From NCBI RefSeq assembly GCF_900167445.1, contig NZ_FUZT01000011.1, positions 1 through 64,000 of the forward strand: 64,000 nt of DNA, in the 5' to 3' direction. Source of the DNA: Maledivibacter halophilus. Lineage in GTDB: Bacteria; Bacillota; Clostridia; Peptostreptococcales; Caminicellaceae. Below the pieces are notes generated by a model. It saw only the letters and a list, made by a program, of their open reading frames with translations, was not told the DNA's origin and did not search any database. The position numbers and the translations under genes were made by a program. Shown in pieces: positions 54,954 through 63,159 of the stretch. Every line of letters starts with the position of its first letter. Within the stretch, counting starts at the first letter, position 1.

Positions 54954-55111
54954 ATGTTAAAAATTATTTAGAAGGAGCGATAAATAAAAGTGATTGACAC
55001 ATTTCATCACACTTGACAAAAAAATTATTATAAAACACCATATCAATTTATAGATAAAATGTTTAAAACAATAATAGTACTTTTATATAAATACCCAGGA
55101 GGATAGTATAA

Positions 55112-56278
55112 ATGGAAAAAATTGAAGTTCAAAACCTTTCTAAGGTTTTTGGTCACAATCCAAAACGTGGGATTAAAATGATCAAAGACGGTTATTCCAA
55201 AAAAGAAATATTAGAAAAGACTGGTTTAACCGTTGGAGTTAATAATGTAAATTTTGATATTAAACAAAATGAAATATTCGTTATTATGGGCTTGTCGGGA
55301 AGTGGAAAATCAACATTACTCAGGTGTTTAAATAGACTAATACAACCTACATCGGGTAAAGTCATTATAGATAATACTAATATTACCAGCCTTGACAAAA
55401 ACTCATTAAGGGAAATAAGAAAGAAAAAATTTGCTATGGTTTTTCAAAATTTTGGACTTTTGCCTTATAAAACTGTTTTAGAAAACGCAGAATTTGGATT
55501 AGAAGTTCAAGAAGTTTCCAAAGATGATAAAATCAATAGAGCAAGAGAAGCCTTAAAAAAAGTGGGACTTGAGAGCTGGGAAGATAAATATCCCGATGAA
55601 TTAAGTGGAGGAATGCAGCAAAGAGTTGGTTTAGCTAGAGCCCTAGCCGTTGATCCTGATATACTTTTAATGGATGAACCCTTTAGTGCTTTAGATCCAC
55701 TGATTAAGCGGGAAATGCAAGATCTCTTATTGGATATATATGAAGGGTTAAATAAAACTATAGTATTTATAACCCACGATTTGGATGAAGCTTTAAAGCT
55801 TGGAGATAGAATTGCAATTATGAAGGACGGAGAAATTGTTCAATTAGGTACCCCTGAAGAAATTCTAATTAATTCTAAAAATGAATATGTAGAAGAGTTT
55901 GTTAAAAATGTAAATAGATCAATAGTTTTAACAGCAGGAGATATAATGGTCAAACCCGTTGCTTTATTATATGAAAACGACGGTTTAGAAATGGCAAAAT
56001 ATAAAATGAGCCGTAATAAAATCTCAAGTATATTTGCAGTTAGTGAAAAAAGAAAATATAGAGGAATAGTTCATTTTAAGGATGTCTATGAAGCTATAGG
56101 AAAAGGAAAAAATGATATATCCAAATTAATCAAAAATACCAAAATAGCTAGACCTGATGATACTATTAATGACTTATCTTCAGACATTGCTACTTCTAAT
56201 GTTCCCCTGCCAATAGTTGATGAAGATAATAATCTTCTTGGAATAATAGTAAAAGGTACTATTCTAGCTAATATTTAA
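55112..56278 (+). CDS. opuAA: Glycine betaine/proline ABC transporter ATP-binding protein with CBS domains
   Basis: ATPase of an osmoprotectant importer (ProV/OpuAA), 388 residues. Walker A GLSGSGKST at 60-68, Q-loop FQNFGLLPYKT, signature ELSGGMQQRVGLARAL and Walker B ILLMDEPFSALDP. The N-terminal block KVFGHNPKRGIKMIKDGYSK is typical of ProV. Two CBS motifs occupy about 270-388; in OpuA they sense ionic strength. AGGAGG precedes the ATG. First of a three-gene operon. Confidence 0.96.
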   Translation: MEKIEVQNLSKVFGHNPKRGIKMIKDGYSKKEILEKTGLTVGVNNVNFDIKQNEIFVIMGLSGSGKSTLLRCLNRLIQPTSGKVIIDNTNITSLDKNSLREIRKKKFAMVFQNFGLLPYKTVLENAEFGLEVQEVSKDDKINRAREALKKVGLESWEDKYPDELSGGMQQRVGLARALAVDPDILLMDEPFSALDPLIKREMQDLLLDIYEGLNKTIVFITHDLDEALKLGDRIAIMKDGEIVQLGTPEEILINSKNEYVEEFVKNVNRSIVLTAGDIMVKPVALLYENDGLEMAKYKMSRNKISSIFAVSEKRKYRGIVHFKDVYEAIGKGKNDISKLIKNTKIARPDDTINDLSSDIATSNVPLPIVDEDNNLLGIIVKGTILANI

Positions 56279-56295
56279 ATTTTGGAGGTGTTAAA

Positions 56296-57126
56296 ATGAA
56301 TATCCCTATTGGATTATTTGTTGAAAAGTTTATAGATTTCTTGTTAAATAATTTCCAGCCGGTTTTTTCTAGTATATCAAAAACAATTGAAGGCTTTATG
56401 TCTAGTGTAGAAGGTGCATTACTTTATCTACCGCCTCTTATATTCATGGTAATCTTGGCTCTATTTGCATGGTTTTTAGCGAATAGAAATATAGCAATAT
56501 TTACTATTCTTAGTCTCTTATTGGTTTTTGGTATGGGTCTATGGGTATCCTTTGTCCAAACCTTTGTTCTCGTTATAGTTTCTGGAATATTCTCATTAAT
56601 TATTGGTATACCTATGGGAATTTTAAGTAGCAGCTATAGAACACTCGATAGAGTAACTACACCTATTTTAGATCTTATGCAAACCATGCCGCCTTTTGTT
56701 TATCTGATACCAGCAGTTATGTTTTTTGGAATTGGTCAAGTACCAGGAGTTATATCTACGGTTATCTTTGCAATGCCTCCTGCTATTAGATTAACAAAAC
56801 TAGGACTTAAGCAGGTCCCAGATGAATTAGAGGAAGTAGGTCATTCCTTTGGTCTAAAACCAATGGAAATGCTGTTTAAAATAAAGCTTCCTATGGCACT
56901 ACCTTCTATAATGGCAGGTATTAATCAATCTATTATGCTTTCACTATCTATGGTGGTTATTGCTTCTATGATTGGAGCTTCAGGTCTTGGAAGCAAAGTT
57001 CTCAATGGTATTCAAAGAATGGAAATTGGTATAGGCTTTGAAGCCGGATTAAGTGTTGTTATTCTTGCTATTATACTAGATAGAATTACTGGAAATATTA
57101 AATTTAATAGAAAAAAAAGTGTTTAA
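56296..57126 (+). CDS. opuAB: Glycine betaine/proline ABC transporter permease
   Basis: Inner-membrane permease of 276 residues, ProW/OpuAB type, with six or more hydrophobic segments and the permease loop EVGHSFGLKPMEMLFKIKLP that contacts the ATPase. DLMQTMPPFVYLIPAVMFFG is family-typical. TTTGGAGG precedes the ATG, and the gene is 17 bp after opuAA. Confidence 0.96.
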   Translation: MNIPIGLFVEKFIDFLLNNFQPVFSSISKTIEGFMSSVEGALLYLPPLIFMVILALFAWFLANRNIAIFTILSLLLVFGMGLWVSFVQTFVLVIVSGIFSLIIGIPMGILSSSYRTLDRVTTPILDLMQTMPPFVYLIPAVMFFGIGQVPGVISTVIFAMPPAIRLTKLGLKQVPDELEEVGHSFGLKPMEMLFKIKLPMALPSIMAGINQSIMLSLSMVVIASMIGASGLGSKVLNGIQRMEIGIGFEAGLSVVILAIILDRITGNIKFNRKKSV

Positions 57127-57148
57127 TTTTATTAAGGAGGAGTTACTT

Positions 57149-58042
57149 ATCAATACTTTTAGAAAAATCACTTTAATAATTATGTCATTAGTTTTAGTTC
57201 TAAGTATTACAGGATGTGCATTAATGGAAGGTCAAAAACCTGAGAACAATACTGGCAATAAAGGAACTGTTACAATTGGTTATGTACAATGGGCTTCTGC
57301 AGAAGCTTCTACCCATATAGTGAAAAAAGTACTTGAAGATATGGGATATAACGTTAAGACCCCTGTCCTTCAAACAGGTGCTATGTATCAAGCAGCTGCT
57401 TCCGGTGAAATAGACGCATTTGTTTGTTCATGGCTTCCAGATACCGATAGGAACTATTGGGAAAAATATGGAGATCAATTAGTTGAGCTTAACAACAATT
57501 ATACTTCTGCACAAATTGGTATCGTTGTTCCTGAATATGTAGAAATTGATAGCTTAGCTGAAATGAAGAATTATAAAGATAAATTTCAAGGGAGAATCGT
57601 GGGTATCGACCCAGGTGCTGCTCAAATGATAGTAGTAAAAAATGATGTTATGCCCCATTATGGATTAGATGATTGGGAACTGACTGAAAGTAGTGGTCCA
57701 GCCATGACAGCAGAGCTTGGTAGAAGTATAGATAAAGGTGAATGGGTTGCTGTAACCGGATGGAAGCCCCATTGGAAATGGTCTAAATGGGATCTTAAAT
57801 TCTTAAAAGATCCTGACCTTAAAATGGGCGAAGGTGAATATATAAAGAGTATGGGGCGCCCTGGTATAAAGGAAGATATTCCTGAGGTTGCAAATTTCCT
57901 GCAAAACTATAGAATAACTACTGATCAGCTTGGCTCTGTAATGCTTAAAATACAAGATGGAATGTCTCCTAAGAAAGCTGCTGCTGAGTTTGTAGAAAAC
58001 AATCAAGATCTTGTAGATAATTGGACGTCAAGAAATAAGTAA
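57149..58042 (+). CDS. opuAC: Glycine betaine-binding lipoprotein
   Basis: Substrate-binding lipoprotein of an OpuA/OpuC-type importer, about 297 residues. A signal peptide (FRKITLIIMSLVLVLSITGC) ends in a lipobox Cys, and the mature part has TVTIGYVQWASAEASTHIVK, DAFVCSWLPDTDRNYW and VAVTGWKPHWKWSKWDLKFL, with the Trp cage for the quaternary amine. The frame is open from a GTG at 57119, but AAGGAGGAG at 57134-57142 lies inside that reading. It points to ATC at 57149 as the start, an unusual codon. Either way the gene overlaps or abuts opuAB. Confidence 0.93.
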   Translation: MNTFRKITLIIMSLVLVLSITGCALMEGQKPENNTGNKGTVTIGYVQWASAEASTHIVKKVLEDMGYNVKTPVLQTGAMYQAAASGEIDAFVCSWLPDTDRNYWEKYGDQLVELNNNYTSAQIGIVVPEYVEIDSLAEMKNYKDKFQGRIVGIDPGAAQMIVVKNDVMPHYGLDDWELTESSGPAMTAELGRSIDKGEWVAVTGWKPHWKWSKWDLKFLKDPDLKMGEGEYIKSMGRPGIKEDIPEVANFLQNYRITTDQLGSVMLKIQDGMSPKKAAAEFVENNQDLVDNWTSRNK

Positions 58043-58052
58043 TATTTTGTAC

Positions 58053-58094
58053 AAAGACTTCCCTAAAACAATCGGGAGTCTTTTATTTTTTTTA
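58053..58094 (+). terminator. Terminator of the betaine transporter operon
   Basis: Stem GACTtCCC / GGGAGTC (one bulge) with loop TAAAACAATC, then TTTTATTTTTTTT. The rest of the 390-bp gap to the next gene is AT-rich and holds family A copy 4. Confidence 0.85.
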
Positions 58095-58234
58095 CTTGAA
58101 AATATTTCCTAAAAAATAGTATACTAGCTACATAACAAAATAAATATATGAAAACTTTTGAATGTTTTAAAAAAATCAATAATAGTGTTACAATAGTAGA
58201 TATGGAATATATAATATAGCATAAAAGTTATAAT

Positions 58235-58371
58235 TGAGAAAATTTCATATACGAATATTGTCTTTAATTTAATTATCTAAAATAGAATATACCTAAATTG
58301 TATTAATTTGAATATCTTAAAATCCTATGTAGTAATTATTTTATCAAACAATTCAATTATGAATTTGCTCA
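58235..58371. repeat. Family A palindromic repeat (MITE-like), copy 4
   Basis: Starts TGAGAAAATTTCATATACGA and ends AATTATGAATTTGCTCA. The interior (ATATTGTCTTTAATTTAATT) matches copy 2. It lies 64 bp upstream of the hydrogenase-like gene. Confidence 0.8.
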
Positions 58372-58434
58372 ATTATTGAAAACATAAACTAAATTAGATA
58401 TGTTTTAAAACATGTCTTAAACGGAGGGATTATT

Positions 58435-59703
58435 ATGTTTAGCTCATTTCACTCTGTAATTCTTAAAGAAGATCTTTGTATTGGATGTACTAATTGCATA
58501 AAAAGATGTCCAACCGAAGCTATTAGAGTTAGAAATGAAAAAGCTAATATTATTGAAAGCAGGTGTATTGATTGTGGCGAATGTATCAGACGCTGCCAAG
58601 AGCATGCTAAAGATAGTGTCTCTGATCCAATTGATGATATTAAATCTTTTAAATACAAGATTGCTCTACCTGCACCAAGTCTTTATTCACAGTTTGGTGA
58701 AAATGAAGATCCCGGTAAAATCCTAGCAGCTTTAAAAGCTATAGGTTTTGATGAAATATTTGAAGTATCAAGGGCTGCAGATATTGTTTCAGAATATACA
58801 AAAAAAATAGTTGCTGAATCCAATGTTAAGCCTTTGTTATCATCTTCATGCCCTGCTGTAGTAAGATTAATACAAATAAGATTTCCAAATTTGATTGATA
58901 ATATATTACCTATAGAGGCACCTGTTGAAATAGCCGGTACAATTGCTAGGAAAAAAGCTGCACAAAAACTAAATATAGATGACTCTGACATAGGAACATT
59001 TTTTATTAGTCCATGTCCAGCAAAGGTTACTAGCGTAAAGAACCCTATTGGTTCAAAAAAATCTTCTGTCGATCGTGTAATATCCTTTAAAGAGATTCAT
59101 CCTTTTATTGTTAGAAACCTTAAGACTTGCGGCAAACCTTTACCTTTTTATCTATCGGGAAAGGGCATTGGATGGGCTAGATCCGGTGGTGAAACCAATT
59201 CCCTTGGAATTAGTGATTATATTTGTGTTGACGGTATTGAAAATGTGATTAATATCCTAGATGATATAGAAGATGAACGTTTGACAGGAATCAGATTTGC
59301 TGAACTTCTTTCCTGCACAAATGGATGTGTAGGTGGGGTATTAGCAATAGAAAACTCCTTCATTGCCAGAAATAGAATAAGACGATTATCTGAAAAATAT
59401 AATTCTAAAAAATATAATTTCAAAGATGAATTTAAAAAATATAATTTATCGGACGAAGATGTTTATTTACAAGAAAAAATTAAACCTAAAAAAATTAATG
59501 TGTTTGGCGATAATTTTGTTGAAGCTATGCAAAAAATGTCTAAATGTATAGAAATAAAGGAACAGTTACCTAGTCTAGACTGTGGTGCATGTGGTTCTCC
59601 AACATGTCAGGTTATGGCTGAAGATATCGTTTTGGGGCATACAACTTTAGATGATTGTATGGTTTTATTTAAGAAAAAATATGAGAATAGGTCAGATAAA
59701 TAG
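58435..59703 (+). CDS. [FeFe]-hydrogenase-like iron-sulfur protein with degenerate H-cluster motifs
   Basis: 422 residues. Two ferredoxin clusters at the N-terminus (CIGCTNCIKRCP and CIDCGECIRRC), then a hydrogenase large-subunit-like domain (KYKIALPAPSLYSQFGE, LSSSCPAVVRLIQIRFPNLI, FFISPCPAKVTSV, AELLSCTNGCVGGVLA). At the C-terminus an Fe-S domain (CGACGSPTCQVMAEDI). The active-site motifs differ from true HydA: SCP for CCP, PCPAK for PC-x-x-K and a shortened third motif. It is closer to putative sensory or electron-transfer (HydS-type) proteins. CGGAGGG precedes the ATG. A stand-alone gene. Confidence 0.9.
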   Translation: MFSSFHSVILKEDLCIGCTNCIKRCPTEAIRVRNEKANIIESRCIDCGECIRRCQEHAKDSVSDPIDDIKSFKYKIALPAPSLYSQFGENEDPGKILAALKAIGFDEIFEVSRAADIVSEYTKKIVAESNVKPLLSSSCPAVVRLIQIRFPNLIDNILPIEAPVEIAGTIARKKAAQKLNIDDSDIGTFFISPCPAKVTSVKNPIGSKKSSVDRVISFKEIHPFIVRNLKTCGKPLPFYLSGKGIGWARSGGETNSLGISDYICVDGIENVINILDDIEDERLTGIRFAELLSCTNGCVGGVLAIENSFIARNRIRRLSEKYNSKKYNFKDEFKKYNLSDEDVYLQEKIKPKKINVFGDNFVEAMQKMSKCIEIKEQLPSLDCGACGSPTCQVMAEDIVLGHTTLDDCMVLFKKKYENRSDK

Positions 59704-59719
59704 AAAGTAAAATAGAAAA

Positions 59720-59766
59720 ATGTATAGAGCATAGTTACCTAAAATGTAGCTATGCTTTATACATTT
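59720..59766. terminator. Bidirectional terminator between convergent genes
   Basis: AATGTATAGAGCATAG pairs with CTATGCTTTATACATT across about 15 bases. It lies between the stop codons at 59703 and 59778. Confidence 0.8.
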
Positions 59767-59777
59767 CCTAATACCTT

Positions 59778-60617
59778 TTATAAAATTCTTTCAATTCCTT
59801 TTTCAGTAAACTTAATTTTTCTTTCCTTTAATAATCTTCCTACGGCTCTTTTGAATGCACGCTTACTCATATTCAGCTCTTTTTCTATCTTTTCAGGTGA
59901 GCTTTTATCATTTAGTGCTAATTTTCCATCATTCTTCATTAATTTATGTAAAATTAAATCTGAATCATAATTCATCTGTTTATATGCTTTTTTTCTTAAA
60001 CTCAAATCTAATTTACCATCTTCTTTTACATTGGTTATTCTAACCTCTACCTCATCTCCCAGTTTATAATCACCATACAATTCCTTCTTCGGTATCAAGC
60101 CTCTATATCTATCATCAACTGCAACAAAAGCTCCTATATCTTGAGATATACCATAAATTTTGCCTTTAACTCTGTCATTTTCTTTATATGGCGACTCATT
60201 ACTCAATTGTTTATTAATATTCATTGTTGCACACAATCTTTCGCTTTTATCAATATAAATACTAACTAAATATTTTTTGCCTTTTTTTACTTTACAGGTT
60301 TGTTCTTTAAAGGGCAAAAACAAATCCTTTTCTAGTCCCCAATCTAAAAAGGCTCCAATTTCACTTGTTTCAACTACTTCTAAAGATGCCAATTCTCCAA
60401 TTTTTATCTTGGGCCTTTTAGTTGTTGCTATCATCCTATCCTTAGAATCTCTATAAACAAATACTTCTATTTCTTCTCCTTCTTTAATTCCCTTTGGCAA
60501 CTGTTTTTGAGGTAATAAAATATCCTCATCGCTTTTATCTTTTTCTGAATTTAAATAAGCCCCTATTTGTGTAAATCTAACAATCTCCAATTTCTGTTGT
60601 TTTCCCAATTCAATCAT
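59778..60617 (-). CDS. cvfB: S1-domain RNA-binding protein, CvfB/YitL family
   Basis: 279 residues with three S1-like beta-barrels (starting EIVRFTQIGAYLNSEKDKSD, EVVETSEIGAFLDWGLEKDL and KGKIYGISQDIGAFVAVDDR) and a C-terminal winged helix (GKLALNDKSSPEKIEKELNM). CvfB proteins bind RNA and affect virulence gene expression in Staphylococcus. AAAGGAGG is present upstream of the ATG. It stands alone. Confidence 0.92.
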   Translation of the reverse strand: MIELGKQQKLEIVRFTQIGAYLNSEKDKSDEDILLPQKQLPKGIKEGEEIEVFVYRDSKDRMIATTKRPKIKIGELASLEVVETSEIGAFLDWGLEKDLFLPFKEQTCKVKKGKKYLVSIYIDKSERLCATMNINKQLSNESPYKENDRVKGKIYGISQDIGAFVAVDDRYRGLIPKKELYGDYKLGDEVEVRITNVKEDGKLDLSLRKKAYKQMNYDSDLILHKLMKNDGKLALNDKSSPEKIEKELNMSKRAFKRAVGRLLKERKIKFTEKGIERIL

Positions 60618-60857
60618 TTGCTATTTTCCTCCTTTCCTTTTTAGATTGCAATGCAATATTATCATGTTTATACAATATTAACAAGTTAAATTGTAAATCT
60701 ACAGTTCTAAAGATCCAGCATATTTATCATGATACTTTATAGATAGTATAATTCAATTTTTTTAATATAGTCACTGTTTTAATGTAGTAAAATTTGTAAT
60801 TTACTTATACCTATGATAATATTAATAATAATTTACATATATGAAAGAGGTATATTA

Positions 60858-61556
60858 ATGAAAATAAATAGAGATTTATTAGTTGAAGATATAAAAAAAT
60901 TTCCAGGTCTAATTTTGGCTTTTATGGTTTGTGCTTATGGCATTGCACAAATGAAAAATTTAAATATTGGTATGAATTCATGGACTACACTTAATTTAGG
61001 ACTATCTCTTAAAGTAGGAATTGACTTTGGAAAGATTTCTCAATTAATGGGACTTATAATAATTCTTTTTTCTTTGGCTTTAAAAATTTATCCTGGAATT
61101 GGAACGATACTAAATATGTATTTTATAGGTTTCTTTATTGATATTATTGATAAATATAATCTAACTCTAATTTCTGAGAATTATTTTTTAAAGATAATAA
61201 TATTATTTTGGGGCCTTGCGGTATTCAGTTATGGAATATATTTTTACATGAGCTTTGAATTAGGAGCAGGCCCTAGGGATGGACTATTGGTTGGGCTTGT
61301 AAAAATCACTGGAATTAGTGTTACATACATGAAGCCTTTCATTGAAATAACTGTATTAATATTAGGATTTTTACTTGGTGGTACTGTTGGTATTGGAACA
61401 ATTATAGTAACCTTTTGCGGAGGATATATTTTAGATAAAATTTTTTTATGGAAAAACTTTAATCCTAAAGAAACTCATCAGAGAAAATTTACCGACTATA
61501 TAATAGTAGATATAGATAACAAAGATGAAAAAAATAAAGAGAAAACACAGGTTTAA
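60858..61556 (+). CDS. YczE/YitT-like membrane protein
   Basis: An integral membrane protein of 232 residues with about five hydrophobic segments. The family-typical stretches are AYGIAQMKNLNIGMNSWTTL near the start and FELGAGPRDGLLVGLVK in the second half. YczE-type proteins are uncharacterised apart from a link to surfactin production in Bacillus; the function is unknown here. GAAAGAGG lies seven bases before the ATG. No operon partner; the manganese riboswitch region follows. Confidence 0.85.
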   Translation: MKINRDLLVEDIKKFPGLILAFMVCAYGIAQMKNLNIGMNSWTTLNLGLSLKVGIDFGKISQLMGLIIILFSLALKIYPGIGTILNMYFIGFFIDIIDKYNLTLISENYFLKIIILFWGLAVFSYGIYFYMSFELGAGPRDGLLVGLVKITGISVTYMKPFIEITVLILGFLLGGTVGIGTIIVTFCGGYILDKIFLWKNFNPKETHQRKFTDYIIVDIDNKDEKNKEKTQV

Positions 61557-61627
61557 TCTAAATTGATTATCTAAGCAAATTAAATATAATATTTTCATAT
61601 ACAATTTCCTTATCTACATAAAAAAGA

Positions 61628-61656
61628 TTGACAAAACCCTTTTATTTATTTATAAT
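61628..61656 (+). promoter_or_regulatory. Promoter of the riboswitch leader
   Basis: TTGACA at 61628-61633, a 17-bp spacer and TATAAT at 61651-61656: a consensus sigma-A promoter. Transcription would start near 61663, at the 5' edge of the aptamer. Confidence 0.9.
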
Positions 61657-61662
61657 TTATAC

Positions 61663-61800
61663 ATTAGAGGGAGTAACTAACCTTTTTGAGGGATCAAAGT
61701 CGTCATTTCGGAAAATTTTCCCGGCTTTGATGGCAATACTGTCTAGTGAGACTCTACAATTAACTTTAGTTAGTTGTGGAGTCTTTTTATTTTGGACTGG
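61663..61800 (+). promoter_or_regulatory. yybP-ykoY-type manganese riboswitch with expression platform
   Basis: The aptamer begins AGAGGGAGTAACTAACC (family GGGAGUA) and contains a long arm ATCAAAGTCG...CGGCTTTGAT. It closes with GTGAGACTCTA, matching the family's GUGAGA loop; P1 pairs TAGAG with CTCTA. The 3' strand of P1 (CTCTACAA) is also the 5' arm of the terminator at 61750, so ligand-stabilised P1 would prevent termination (ON switch), as known for this class. The gene after it is a CaCA exchanger, a common target of the class. A 63-codon open frame over this stretch is not real. Confidence 0.8.
61750..61793 (+). terminator. Riboswitch-controlled terminator
   Basis: GACTCTACAAttaact pairs with agttagTTGTGGAGTC, followed by TTTTTATTTT. 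Its 5' arm shares CTCTACAA with the aptamer's P1. Confidence 0.88.
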
Positions 61801-61841
61801 TTACATCCTTAAGTAAAATTATTTTATCTTAAATATTATTA

Positions 61842-61945
61842 TATAGATATTCCAGTAAAACAGTTGATTTGTACACATCAAAACTCCCTAGAAGCGTCGG
61901 ATATTTTGATATGCATGAATTAAGTTTTACTAGAGGAAATCTATA
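61842..61945. repeat. Family B palindromic repeat (MITE-like) between riboswitch and exchanger gene
   Basis: The left end TATAGATATTCCAGTAAAAC and right end GTTTTACTAGAGGAAATCTA are imperfect inverted repeats. Inside, ATCAAAA and TTTTGAT form a second pair. It adds about 100 bp to the leader, downstream of the switch's terminator and 18 bp upstream of the start codon. Related ends occur at 21234-21264 and 63125-63149. Confidence 0.65.
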
Positions 61946-61962
61946 AGAAAGGAAGAATTATA

Positions 61963-62967
61963 ATGGACGTACTTATTCACGGTTATTTAACATCATTTTC
62001 AACATTAATTTTAGTAATTATTGTGGCTATTATGCTTTATGTTCTAAGTAAAGGGGCAGATATACTAGTCGATCAAGCTGTCAGTCTTTCTTTACATTGG
62101 GGAATCCCTAAAATGATCATTGGAGCAACTATTGTCTCTTTAGGGACAACTCTTCCAGAAGCAACAGTTTCTGTATTGGCTGCTATCAATGGAAACCCTG
62201 ATTTGGCTTTAGGTAATGCAATAGGGTCAATTATTGCTGATACTGGCCTTATAATCGGCTTAGCAGCTCTCATTGGTCATTTACCAGTAGATCAGATGGT
62301 TACTGATAGACAAGGAAAAATACAATTTTTATCAGGAATTTTGCTTGCAGTTGTAAGTCTACCTTTTTTATCCCATGGAAAAACTGGAAACATAAGTCAA
62401 TGGATGGGCTGGATTTTTATTATATTATTAATAATTTATATCTATGTTTCGATGAAATGGGCAAAAAAATCTAATTCCTCTGAAGATAATTTTACAAAAG
62501 AAAAAAGTCCTATAATTATCCAGATATTAAAACTATTTTTAGGTATATTTCTTGTTATTGGATCATCAAAAATTCTTATACCAGCTGTAGAAATAACGGC
62601 AATTAGAGTAGGAATTCCCCAAAGTATTATAGCTGCTACTTTAGTGGCTTTCGGCACTAGTCTTCCTGAACTAGTAACTGCAATTACTGCCGTAAGAAAA
62701 GGCCATGGGGAACTGGCAATAGGTAATGTAGTAGGTGCAGATATTCTTAATGTGCTCTTTGTAGTTGGTAGTGCTGCTTCTGTAACAAAGGGTGGATTAG
62801 ATGTTCCTGCTAACTTTTATAAAATTCAATTTCCAACAATGCTTATAATACTTTGCGCTTTTAGATTTTTTACTAAAAATCGGAAGGACGAAATTACTAA
62901 AACTGAAGGTCTTACATTATTTGGTATTTATATTATTTATTTGATTTTAAACTATGCATTAATATAA
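61963..62967 (+). CDS. CaCA-family cation exchanger (calcium/sodium antiporter-like), probable manganese-responsive
   Basis: A membrane protein of 334 residues with ten or so hydrophobic segments and two inverted alpha-repeats: GATIVSLGTTLPEATVSVLA with GNAIGSIIADTGL, and AATLVAFGTSLPELVTAITA with GNVVGADILNVLFVVGSAAS. This is the YrbG/CaCA pattern, exchanging Ca2+ or Mn2+ for Na+ or H+. The yybP-ykoY-type leader suggests manganese export. AGAAAGG lies upstream of the ATG. A terminator follows at 63008. Confidence 0.95.
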   Translation: MDVLIHGYLTSFSTLILVIIVAIMLYVLSKGADILVDQAVSLSLHWGIPKMIIGATIVSLGTTLPEATVSVLAAINGNPDLALGNAIGSIIADTGLIIGLAALIGHLPVDQMVTDRQGKIQFLSGILLAVVSLPFLSHGKTGNISQWMGWIFIILLIIYIYVSMKWAKKSNSSEDNFTKEKSPIIIQILKLFLGIFLVIGSSKILIPAVEITAIRVGIPQSIIAATLVAFGTSLPELVTAITAVRKGHGELAIGNVVGADILNVLFVVGSAASVTKGGLDVPANFYKIQFPTMLIILCAFRFFTKNRKDEITKTEGLTLFGIYIIYLILNYALI

Positions 62968-63007
62968 ATTTGCTTTGGATGCCCTTCTTTCGTATAAAAA
63001 TATTAAC

Positions 63008-63055
63008 AAAAAAGCAAAAGGTTAAAGATTTTCTCATTGGCCTTTTGCTTTTTTA
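63008..63055 (+). terminator. Terminator after the cation exchanger
   Basis: AAAAAAGCAAAAGG pairs with CCTTTTGCTTTTTT across a loop of about 20 bases, with T-runs on both strands. Confidence 0.85.
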
Positions 63056-63124
63056 AGTGAAAAATTTGCTATTGTACTATTTAGTTTATACATATTCTAA
63101 TAAAAATTTTAATATGTATAAATT

Positions 63125-63149
63125 AATTGTTTTGCTGGAATATCTATAG
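63125..63149. repeat. Family B repeat end, solitary
   Basis: TTGTTTTGCTGGAATATCTA reads as the reverse complement of the family B left end at 61842 with two or three changes. It lies just past the SIS gene's stop codon. Confidence 0.5.
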
Positions 63150-63159
63150 TTAACATTTT

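Noticed and set aside
61628..61816. A 63-codon plus-strand open frame (starting MTKPFYLF)
   Set aside because: It lies wholly over the promoter, riboswitch and terminator and has no ribosome binding site; its codons are explained by the RNA structure.
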